52,642 bases of DNA from an uncultured Porphyromonadaceae bacterium (GTDB lineage Bacteria > Bacteroidota > Bacteroidia > Bacteroidales > Muribaculaceae), in contig UQGP01000012.1 of assembly GCA_900540625.1 (NCBI GenBank), forward strand, positions 1-52,642, read 5' to 3'. Shown here piece after piece: positions 33,476 through 41,443 of the stretch (position 1 is its first letter; every line of letters starts with the position of its first letter). The notes beneath the pieces were generated by a model, which did no database searches, was not told the origin of the DNA, and saw only the letters and a list, made by a program, of their open reading frames with translations. The position numbers were made by a program, and so were the translations under genes.

Positions 33476-36088
33476 ATGACCGGACGATGCCTCTCAGGAG
33501 GCGTTGTCAGGTTATGTAATGACATGAATAATAGTATGTTGAAAGGAATACGCGCATCTCGAAATCGGCAAAACCGTCGATTTGGACTGCTGCGACATAT
33601 CCTGCCGCATCGAGCCGCGTACATGTGTCGGTTCGTATATATAATATATGTGTTGTCGATGATTCCGGCTATGAGTGGATGCTCGTCCAGTGAGGCGCCT
33701 GTGCCTACGGGACAGGGCAAAATACGACCGTCGATTAGTGTCGATGCACAGATGCGTAGTGCTGACGGAAGTACCTTTACGTCCGTACAGCCGATAGATG
33801 TCAGCCGCCTTTCGATGTCCATGTCCACGGCCGACGGCACTTACAGTCATACGTGGAACAGCATAGACCAATTTGATGCGGCTCAGAGTTTTCCCACCGG
33901 GACATACAGGGTCAGCGCATATTACGATGCACCCGATGATAACGAGCCGTCATACTATGCTTCCGCCGAATTTGACGTCCTGTCTGACCAAACCACAGAT
34001 GTGACGCTTAATGCAACAATCAAGGATGCCGGTGTCGCCCTTGCCATTGGAAATCATAGCGCAGAGGTGCGTACCACGGGTATGTGGGTTCGTGACGGCC
34101 GCGACTTGATGCATTATGTAGACCATACAAGAGGCAAGTTTATCGCTGACGGTAATGCGACATTGTACCCGGTGGTCACCAATGCCGATGCGAGCCGCAG
34201 CTATGTACTTGATGTGTCAGCTGTCACTGACCTCAGTTCAGCCACATACTACACCTATACCATATCCGGCGATGACAATTCGCTGACCATTAGCGGGCAA
34301 GGAGTGAACAGCCGTATAGCCACCGGCGCCGACTTTTGGAATGCCGCAGCGCCAAGTATCAGTAGTGCCGACATCCGCGAGGGGATGGTACTCACTGTTT
34401 CCGAAGGTGTGCCCTTGGAAGCACCTGTCATCATCACTGCCACTTCCGAGCGACCGATGACGCGCTTACTGTTGTCGATGAACTCCGCATCCATCTACGG
34501 ATCCACCGACCTGCTTTCGGCCACGCCGGACCAAATTCTCGCCGAGATGCAACGCCATGGCTTTGTATATACAATGAGTGCCGATCGTCGTACGGTCTCC
34601 ATGGATTTCACTCGACTGATCGAACAGGCTCCGACGCTCAATGCCGTATACACGCATCTTTCACTTATGGCCACCGACAATCGCGGCGTGTGCTCCGCGC
34701 CGTTTATGTTTGATGTCGATTCCAAAACAGTAGAACTATCGCTCGAATCGGCCACGCCTGCTTTTGTAGGCCTTGACCGCTCTACGGTTACACTGAGGAC
34801 ATCCACCACAAATGTCGAGGAAGGCGATTTTGCCGTACGGGTATCCACACAGCGGGGCGAGGAAGATTGCCCGATTTCCAATTGGGCTGTGGATGTGCCC
34901 TCCGGCACAGTGTCCTTTGATATAGACCTGCCTGCCGGCGTATCACCTGTCGACATATCCGTGTACTATCTTGGCACGCCGCGCGTGTATGCAACCATAG
35001 CGCGAGTAGCGCCGCAATGTACTATGGACATAGATACGTATGCCACCACGATGTATATTACCTTCGAATCGCCGCAAGGCGACGGGGCGGCTGCAGCCAT
35101 GGCAAGTTATGCCTCAATCTATGCCTCCGGGACCAAGCTAAGCATTTGGGAGCGTTATCCCGAAAAACATTCGGTAGTTGTCAGCGGACTTACACCCGGG
35201 AAGCGTTATAACGTCAGTGCGTGTCTTCTTGGCGACACCCCGGCCACGACTGCTACCATAATTACAGAGGTGGCCCAAGATTTGCCGCAAGGGAATTTTG
35301 AAGACGTCAAGACCATATGCGAAGCTAAGCATCTGCCTTGTGGCGGTCGCTACAGCACCGGCGAAATCCCCGTGGTTTCGCGACAGAACTTTACGGACAT
35401 CAAAATCGTTTGGCCCGAAAAGCATTGGGCCGGTGTAAATGCCAAGACCTTCAGCGATGCATGTGCTACGCCCAATACCTGGTACAAAATGCCTTCGGGC
35501 AATATTGTCGAGACCTTAGCCAACGACAGCCGCGTAATATGTCTGACTTCGGTAGGCTGGGATCTTGAGGGCGCCGATATCCCCGACTACATACAACAAC
35601 GCGGCCGGTATATACCATACAATAGCAACGTGCCCAAGGTGGCACATCGTTCGGCCGGCAAGTTGTTCTTGGGTAGTTACACATTCGACCCCAAGACGCT
35701 TAAAGAGACGTATGACGAGGGTATACCATTCCATTCCCGTCCTTCGGCGCTCAACGGATTCTACAAGTATCTGCCCGATGCAACGACGTATGATGCGGGA
35801 CTGATACGCGTGACCATATATGGAAAGGATGCCGATGGAAAAGAAATAGTCATTGGCGGCGGCGAAGCGCAGATGCACATAGCCGCAGATATGACGGCCT
35901 TCAATATCCCCATACACTATGCAGTCAGCGGTGTCAAGGCCTGCCGCCTATGCCTGATGGCCTCATCGTCCGTACACATGGGAGACATCGAATACGAGGA
36001 CACGCACGTACCGGTGACGGCCTATCCGCAGAAGGGTGCCTACATAGGTAGCTCGTTATGGCTTAATTCGCTGTATCTCAGCTACTGA
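33476..36088 (+). CDS. DUF4493 lipoprotein with PCMD-like C-terminal domain
   Basis: Up to 870 residues. The signal peptide VLSMIPAMSGC places the lipobox Cys near residue 69, so the mature protein is a cell-surface or periplasmic lipoprotein. The true start is unsure: ATGs at 33476, 33524, 33536 and 33623 are possible. The last gives the most normal signal (MCRFVYIIYVLSMIPAMSGC); the longer forms add an Arg-rich head. A DUF4493 domain spans about 80-340. The last 270 residues resemble the PCMD domain of the lipoprotein three genes on (PFHSRPSALNGFYKY here, PFEQRPTRLRGYFKY there). First gene of a four-gene operon; the function is unknown, and binding of carbohydrate or a surface partner is a guess. 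Confidence 0.75.
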   Translation: MTGRCLSGGVVRLCNDMNNSMLKGIRASRNRQNRRFGLLRHILPHRAAYMCRFVYIIYVLSMIPAMSGCSSSEAPVPTGQGKIRPSISVDAQMRSADGSTFTSVQPIDVSRLSMSMSTADGTYSHTWNSIDQFDAAQSFPTGTYRVSAYYDAPDDNEPSYYASAEFDVLSDQTTDVTLNATIKDAGVALAIGNHSAEVRTTGMWVRDGRDLMHYVDHTRGKFIADGNATLYPVVTNADASRSYVLDVSAVTDLSSATYYTYTISGDDNSLTISGQGVNSRIATGADFWNAAAPSISSADIREGMVLTVSEGVPLEAPVIITATSERPMTRLLLSMNSASIYGSTDLLSATPDQILAEMQRHGFVYTMSADRRTVSMDFTRLIEQAPTLNAVYTHLSLMATDNRGVCSAPFMFDVDSKTVELSLESATPAFVGLDRSTVTLRTSTTNVEEGDFAVRVSTQRGEEDCPISNWAVDVPSGTVSFDIDLPAGVSPVDISVYYLGTPRVYATIARVAPQCTMDIDTYATTMYITFESPQGDGAAAAMASYASIYASGTKLSIWERYPEKHSVVVSGLTPGKRYNVSACLLGDTPATTATIITEVAQDLPQGNFEDVKTICEAKHLPCGGRYSTGEIPVVSRQNFTDIKIVWPEKHWAGVNAKTFSDACATPNTWYKMPSGNIVETLANDSRVICLTSVGWDLEGADIPDYIQQRGRYIPYNSNVPKVAHRSAGKLFLGSYTFDPKTLKETYDEGIPFHSRPSALNGFYKYLPDATTYDAGLIRVTIYGKDADGKEIVIGGGEAQMHIAADMTAFNIPIHYAVSGVKACRLCLMASSSVHMGDIEYEDTHVPVTAYPQKGAYIGSSLWLNSLYLSY

Positions 36089-36139
36089 TGCAAAACAACT
36101 GGAAAGCAATAAGACAGACAATATACCGAGACAGACAAT

Positions 36140-36907
36140 ATGACAAGAATAACAATGGCACGATGTCGTGCAAAAAGTCTGAGGTGGCTGGCCGTGGCCG
36201 CGTTGGCGCTATTTTCCATTACGCCGTCTATGGCGCAGGAAAAATTCACCCGAGGCCTAAAGCAAATCTCCTTTATACCCAAGGGCCAGTGGATTACGGG
36301 TGTCAGCGTCAGCTACTCGCAATCCTCGCAAGACAACTACCAGTTTCTTGTTTTCGAAAACCTCAATGGTGACACTTATACCTTCAAGGTTTCGCCGATG
36401 CTGATGTATTCCTTTGCGGATAATTTGGCTGCCGGCGGTCGCTTTGCATACAGTCGCCAGCGTACCCAGTTGGACAAGGCGCAAGTAGTTCTGGATTCAG
36501 AAACATCATACGATGTAGATCACCTATATAGCATAAGCCACAACTACTATGCCACTGCCGCCTTTCGTAACTACCTGAGTCTGGGTAATAGTACGCGTTT
36601 CGGACTTTTCAATGAAGTCCAATTGCAATTTGGCGGAGGACAAAGCAAGTTGGAGAATGGCTCGGGTGTAGACTACACCGGCACTTTCGAAAAAAACTTC
36701 TCGTTGAATGTCGGACTGGCGCCCGGCATAGTGATGTTCCTCAACAACTATTCGGCTATAGAAGTCAACGTCGGTGTCTTAGGATTCAATTATCAGCATA
36801 CCAAATCGACCACCGACCGGATATATATCGCCAATCGCACGCTTAAGAGTGCCAACTTCAAAATCAACCTCTTTTCGATAACCTTTGGCGTAACATTCTA
36901 CCTATGA
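36140..36907 (+). CDS. outer-membrane beta-barrel protein, paralogue 1
   Basis: A 255-residue protein with a signal peptide ending PSMAQ (about residue 32). The rest alternates polar and aromatic residues as in a porin-like barrel of about 10 strands and ends FGVTFYL, an outer-membrane sorting end. The motifs FIPKGQW, RFGLFNEV and SLNVGLAPGI recur in the next gene, so the two are duplicates. No Pfam family is recognised with certainty; it looks like the small outer-membrane beta-barrel group of Bacteroidales. Its stop overlaps the next start (ATGA). Confidence 0.72.
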   Translation: MTRITMARCRAKSLRWLAVAALALFSITPSMAQEKFTRGLKQISFIPKGQWITGVSVSYSQSSQDNYQFLVFENLNGDTYTFKVSPMLMYSFADNLAAGGRFAYSRQRTQLDKAQVVLDSETSYDVDHLYSISHNYYATAAFRNYLSLGNSTRFGLFNEVQLQFGGGQSKLENGSGVDYTGTFEKNFSLNVGLAPGIVMFLNNYSAIEVNVGVLGFNYQHTKSTTDRIYIANRTLKSANFKINLFSITFGVTFYL

Positions 36908-37776
36908 TACTAATGCGACAAAAAAATACAGCGACCAAGCGCATAGCGCTGCTGATGGCGGTATTATGTACCGTAGCCGTGACAATGTCCGGGCAAGTGG
37001 TGCGCAAGGACTCGCTTACCCGGCAGCGTAATGCCGAAATGCTTGACGAGAAAGTCATTGTCGGCTCGGATACTGTCAGCATCATCATTCCCGAACACAA
37101 TTTCGGTAGATATGACAGAGGCCTGTACAACTACTTGTTTATACCCAAGGGACAATGGTCCTTCGGACTGAGCGCTTCGTATGGCGAACTGAACACTGAT
37201 GATGTTCAGGTATTGAATATGCTTAAGGATGTCGATTTCAAGGGTAAAATATATAGCATACAACCCACGATAGGCTACTTTATACGCAACAATCAATCCG
37301 TGGGTATTAAGTTGACGTATAGCCGAGGCACGGCCGATTTGGCCAATTTGGCTGTTGATTTCGATGATGATATCAACTTCAAACTCAAAGACGTCAGCTA
37401 CTACACCGAGTCCTACGTCATTGGCGGGTTTTATCGCAATTATGTCGGCCTGGGACGTGATAAGCGTTTCGGCGTGTTCAATGAGGTAGACTTATCATTT
37501 CAAAGCGGATCGTCACGCTTCAAGCGTCTGTACAATGACGAACCTAAAAACACCCGAACCACCGTCACTCAGGTCTCACTAAACTTCAGCCCCGGTGTAG
37601 CGGTATTCATACAAGACAATGTCGCGTTCAACGTCTCCTTCGGTGTATTCGGCGTCAAGTGGCGCAAAGAGCACCAGCTCACCAACGGTATAGACGAAGG
37701 TACGCGCTTCAGTAGCGGTGCCAACTTCCGATTTAACATCTTCAATATCAACTTTGGCCTGATGGTCGTCATTTGA
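36904..37776 (+). CDS. outer-membrane beta-barrel protein, paralogue 2
   Basis: A 290-residue paralogue of the preceding protein: FIPKGQW, RFGVFNEVDLSFQSG and SLNFSPGVAVF match it. It has a signal peptide ending near TMSGQ and an extra segment of about 45 residues after it (rich in charged residues, TVSIIIPEHNFGRYDRG), then the barrel, ending NFGLMVVI. The ATG at 36904 overlaps the previous stop; an ATG at 36913 is an alternative. It lies between the two PCMD-type lipoproteins, so a surface complex is likely. Confidence 0.72.
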   Translation: MILMRQKNTATKRIALLMAVLCTVAVTMSGQVVRKDSLTRQRNAEMLDEKVIVGSDTVSIIIPEHNFGRYDRGLYNYLFIPKGQWSFGLSASYGELNTDDVQVLNMLKDVDFKGKIYSIQPTIGYFIRNNQSVGIKLTYSRGTADLANLAVDFDDDINFKLKDVSYYTESYVIGGFYRNYVGLGRDKRFGVFNEVDLSFQSGSSRFKRLYNDEPKNTRTTVTQVSLNFSPGVAVFIQDNVAFNVSFGVFGVKWRKEHQLTNGIDEGTRFSSGANFRFNIFNINFGLMVVI

Positions 37777-37832
37777 CACGTTCCGGTATCGAAAGACATA
37801 CCCGATATGCGGAGACAAAAACAGACAACAAG

Positions 37833-39404
37833 ATGACAAGATATACAAAACACATAATTACGGCGGTCGTAGCCTTTTTGTGCGTGCTCTGCGGATGTAT
37901 CGAGAACGACATTCCGTACGCTCGACTGCAATGCAACTTTACGGCCATTGCCGCTGAAGGGGAGGAACGCCCGGCAGCTATAGACACAACGAACTGCAAA
38001 GTGACGTTCTATCTCTCGGAAGAAGTGGATATACATTCGGTTAACATAGCTTCGTATGCTTTAAGCGAAGGCGCCTCGGTGGTCGGTGACACAATAAATC
38101 AACCCTTTGATTTGTCGACACCCAAGACGGTGACACTTAGACGTTATCAGGATTGGCAATGGACCTTTGAAGCACAGCAGACCATCGAGAGGTATTTCAC
38201 CGTAGACGGCGAAATCGGTGCAACCGTCATCGATATACCGGCGCGACGCGTAGTTGCGTATGTCAGCGACCAGACAGATATTTCAAAAATCAAAGTTCTG
38301 ACGGCTAAATTGGGACCCAAAGGCGCTAAGGTCACCCCTGAGCTTGAGGGCCAAACGGTAGATTTTTCCACTCCGGTGGAGGTTCAAGTTGTGGCATACG
38401 GACGACCCGAAACATGGACAGTATACGTAGAGCAGACAACTTCGCCGGTTACTACGGTGCGCGTTGATGCCTGGACTAATGTCGCATGGGTATATGGTGC
38501 GGCTGCCGACAGCGAAGACAATTGTATTGAATATCGTCTCAAAGGCGCTTCGACATGGACCAAGGTTGCGCATGACCGTCTGACCATCGAGGGCGGTACA
38601 TTCTACGCTCGACTTACCGGGTTGGCGCCCTCCACGACGTACGAAGCCAGAGCCGTCAGCGGCGAATACCAAGGCGCGGTACTCGAATTTACCACCGGTC
38701 TGAATATACAAATACCAAATGCAGGCTTGGACAATTGGTGGCTTGACGGTAAAGTATGGAATCCCTGGGCCGAAGGCGGCGAACAGTATTGGGATACCGG
38801 CAATAAGGGCGCGACAACCCTCGGCGCCAGCAACAGTGTCCCCACGGATGACACATATTCGGGGAAAGGCTATGCAGCCAAACTCGAAACTCGTTTTGTC
38901 GGCATCGGTGTCGTGGGCAAACTTGCAGCCGGCAACCTCTTTGTCGGAAAATATGTCAAGACAGACGGCACTAACGGCATCTTGGCTTTTGGTCGCCCGT
39001 TTGAGCAACGTCCTACGCGTCTGCGTGGATATTTCAAATATCAGACTGCACCCATATCCTCAACCACTGCGGGATTTAACGAACTAAAAGGTCGCCCGGA
39101 TACATGTATAATATGGTGCGCCCTGATAGATACGCCGGAGACTTTCGAAATACGTACCAACCCCAACAATCGCCAATTGTTTGATCCTAACGGCTCATAC
39201 GTGGTGGCGTACGGCAAAATGGAAAGCGGCAAAAATGTAGACAACTACACGCAATTTGACTTTGAACTAAAATACAATTCGACACAACGAGTGCCCAAAT
39301 ATATCCTTATCACCGCTTCGGCCAGCAAATATGGTGACTACTTCACAGGCGGCAATGGAGCTGTGCTATATGTGGACGATCTCGAATTGATGTATGACTA
39401 CTGA
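37833..39404 (+). CDS. PCMD domain lipoprotein
   Basis: A 523-residue lipoprotein with lipobox VLCGC (Cys22). The ATG at 37833 is chosen over a TTG at 37773 that overlaps the barrel gene. Two immunoglobulin-like segments with repeated VDFSTPVEVQVVAYGRPETW / FDLSTPKTVTLRRYQDWQW patterns lie at about 45-215, a fibronectin-type segment at about 215-290 (GLAPSTTYEARAVSGEY), and a PCMD domain (putative carbohydrate metabolism domain) from about 295 to the end (LYVDDLELMYDY). PCMD is named for context only; its ligand is unproven. Last gene of the operon, 59 bp before rlmD. Confidence 0.82.
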   Translation: MTRYTKHIITAVVAFLCVLCGCIENDIPYARLQCNFTAIAAEGEERPAAIDTTNCKVTFYLSEEVDIHSVNIASYALSEGASVVGDTINQPFDLSTPKTVTLRRYQDWQWTFEAQQTIERYFTVDGEIGATVIDIPARRVVAYVSDQTDISKIKVLTAKLGPKGAKVTPELEGQTVDFSTPVEVQVVAYGRPETWTVYVEQTTSPVTTVRVDAWTNVAWVYGAAADSEDNCIEYRLKGASTWTKVAHDRLTIEGGTFYARLTGLAPSTTYEARAVSGEYQGAVLEFTTGLNIQIPNAGLDNWWLDGKVWNPWAEGGEQYWDTGNKGATTLGASNSVPTDDTYSGKGYAAKLETRFVGIGVVGKLAAGNLFVGKYVKTDGTNGILAFGRPFEQRPTRLRGYFKYQTAPISSTTAGFNELKGRPDTCIIWCALIDTPETFEIRTNPNNRQLFDPNGSYVVAYGKMESGKNVDNYTQFDFELKYNSTQRVPKYILITASASKYGDYFTGGNGAVLYVDDLELMYDY

Positions 39405-39463
39405 TGCGCACCGAAATGCCTTATAGTCAACAATAAGTAGAACCAACCAACAATTAAAGACAA

Positions 39464-40963
39464 ATGTCACGCAAGCGCAAAGAACTGCCGACGCTCGAAT
39501 CATTTGAGCTTACAGATATAGCCGCCGAAGGCAATGCTTTGGGCCGTACCGAAAGCGGTATGGTTGTCTTCGTTCCCTTTGGCGCGCCCGGAGATATAGC
39601 CGATATCAAGATAGATAAGAAGAAAAAGAGTTTTGCCATAGGACATATAGCCCGTATGGTTCATCCCTCGGAGATACGAGTGACGCCTCGCTGTCCGCAC
39701 TTCGGGATATGCGGCGGATGTCGGTGGCAGCACATACCGTATCAACGACAACTGCAATGCAAACAACAGCAGGTGTCCGATGCGCTCGAACGTATAGCCA
39801 AAGTCGACATTCCGGGAATAAACCCCATCCTTGGTTCTCCGGAAATATGGGAGTACCGCAATAAGATGGAATACACCTTTTCGAATCGCAGTTGGCTCAC
39901 TTTTGAGCAACTTGCAAGCGGAGAAGAATTCTCCGATCGCGATGCCGTAGGCTTCCATATACCCGGAGCGTTTGATAAAGTTCTTGACATACAAACCTGC
40001 GTGCTTCAGGATGACATAACCAACCGCGTGCGCAACCATATTCGGTCTTTTGCCAAGAGTCACTCGCTGACATTCTATGACTTACGCGCGCAGCATGGCC
40101 TTCTTCGCACGATGATGATACGCGTAGTCACGACAGGCGACATTATGGTGGTCATGGTATTTGGCGAAGATAATGCAGAGCAGATCAAGTTGATTATGGA
40201 TAATCTTGCCGAGACTTTCCCCGAAATCACTTCTTTGCAATATGTGGTAAATACCAAGGCAAACGACACATTCGGCGACTTGGAGGTGTATCCGTATCGC
40301 GGAGCACCGTATATAGAAGAAGAAATGGAGGGCTTGCGTTTCCGTATCGGACCCAAGTCGTTCTATCAGACCAATTCGCGAGGCGCTTACCAATTATACA
40401 AGGTTGTACGCGACTTTGCAGCACTCGAAGGAGATGAGTTGGTGTATGACCTCTATACCGGTACCGGAACTATCGCCAATTTTGTCAGCCGTCGCTGCCG
40501 CCACGTTGTAGGCATTGAGTATGTCCCCGAGGCTATAGAAGACGCCAAGGTGAATGCAAATGTAAACGGTATAGACAATACCGAATTCTATGCCGGCGAT
40601 ATGAAAGATGTGCTCAACGACCAATTTGTCCGGGAGCATGGTCATCCCGATGTAATTATTGTAGACCCACCGAGAGCAGGTATGCATCAAGACGTGGCGG
40701 ATGTTCTGTTGAGGACCGCCGCTAAGCGCATTGTATACGTAAGCTGTAACCCGGCGACACAAGCACGTGACTTGGCGTTGCTGGACAACTTATATGAGGT
40801 TACGGCCGTGCAGCCCGTGGATATGTTCCCTCATACACAGCATGTGGAGAATGTGGTACGTCTCAAATTGCGAGATATACCCAAACAACCTCAACAGGCC
40901 TGTCAGGCGGGGGAAGATACTTCGGGCGGCAACGTTCCTGAGCCCGAGAGCGACGAATTGTAA
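39464..40963 (+). CDS. rlmD: 23S rRNA (uracil-C5)-methyltransferase RlmD
   Basis: A 499-residue SAM-dependent RNA methyltransferase. An N-terminal TRAM domain (about 12-65) precedes four iron-sulfur ligands Cys77, Cys83, Cys86 and Cys179 (CPHFGICGGC and DIQTC). The methyltransferase part has DLYTGTGTI near 329-337, DPPRAG at 401-406 and the catalytic SCNP with Cys428. This is the RlmD/RumA pattern (U1939). Residues after about 475 are a Gln/Glu/Ser tail. Its last 61 bases overlap the 3' end of the CYTH gene on the other strand. Confidence 0.92.
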   Translation: MSRKRKELPTLESFELTDIAAEGNALGRTESGMVVFVPFGAPGDIADIKIDKKKKSFAIGHIARMVHPSEIRVTPRCPHFGICGGCRWQHIPYQRQLQCKQQQVSDALERIAKVDIPGINPILGSPEIWEYRNKMEYTFSNRSWLTFEQLASGEEFSDRDAVGFHIPGAFDKVLDIQTCVLQDDITNRVRNHIRSFAKSHSLTFYDLRAQHGLLRTMMIRVVTTGDIMVVMVFGEDNAEQIKLIMDNLAETFPEITSLQYVVNTKANDTFGDLEVYPYRGAPYIEEEMEGLRFRIGPKSFYQTNSRGAYQLYKVVRDFAALEGDELVYDLYTGTGTIANFVSRRCRHVVGIEYVPEAIEDAKVNANVNGIDNTEFYAGDMKDVLNDQFVREHGHPDVIIVDPPRAGMHQDVADVLLRTAAKRIVYVSCNPATQARDLALLDNLYEVTAVQPVDMFPHTQHVENVVRLKLRDIPKQPQQACQAGEDTSGGNVPEPESDEL

Positions 40964-41388
40964 TAGCGAGCATCGCCCGAAACTTCCTTGCCCGCAAATG
41001 GGGGTAGGGAAACTACGGTGTCAGGTGAAGGTAATTCGACTTCGGCAACGGCCAGGCCGGCTAATTCGCCTTCAAAGATGTCCACTTCCCAAATAAGCCC
41101 TTCAAAGGGCACGATGTGACGGCGTTTTATGACAAGTCTTCCTACGTGAAGTTTCATCATAGCGCGGGCATCTTCGACCGGAATCGGATACTCCCATTCG
41201 CCACGTGATATTCCTTTATTGCGGCTCTTGACGGTCAAAAAAGCCGAATTGTCGTCAATGATGCGGATGCGGACCGTGCTGTCCGGATTTACGGACAAGT
41301 AGAATTGGCAGAAGTGGCGACTTGCAGACGACATTGATTGCCACTCATCGGATTTTACAAGATACTTTCGTTCGATTTCGACAGCCAT
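40903..41388 (-). CDS. CYTH domain protein (triphosphate tunnel metalloenzyme)
   Basis: A 161-residue CYTH protein. The ExExK signature EIERKYLV starts at residue 4 (Glu4, Glu6, Lys8), and the basic and acidic strand residues of the tunnel follow (TVRIRIIDD, AFLTVKSRNKG, EWEYPIP). Bacterial members cleave inorganic triphosphate or related substrates. The ATG at 41388 sets the signature at the usual place; 11 upstream codons are discarded. The last 20 codons overlap rlmD tail to tail, and the Ser/Gly/Pro end is not part of the fold. Confidence 0.87.
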   Translation of the reverse strand: MAVEIERKYLVKSDEWQSMSSASRHFCQFYLSVNPDSTVRIRIIDDNSAFLTVKSRNKGISRGEWEYPIPVEDARAMMKLHVGRLVIKRRHIVPFEGLIWEVDIFEGELAGLAVAEVELPSPDTVVSLPPFAGKEVSGDARYYNSSLSGSGTLPPEVSSPA

Positions 41389-41418
41389 AATTAATGAATT
41401 AGGCAAAAAACTTTTGTT

Positions 41419-41426
41419 CAAAGTTA
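41419..41426 (-). promoter_or_regulatory. -7 box of the CYTH gene promoter
   Basis: TAACTTTG on the minus strand, 31 bp before the CYTH start at 41388. A TTTG lies only 14 bases further upstream, so the spacing to a -33 is poor. The DUF5686 gene starts 18 bp beyond on the other strand. Confidence 0.4.
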
Positions 41427-41443
41427 GCGAATATTTCCGACAA

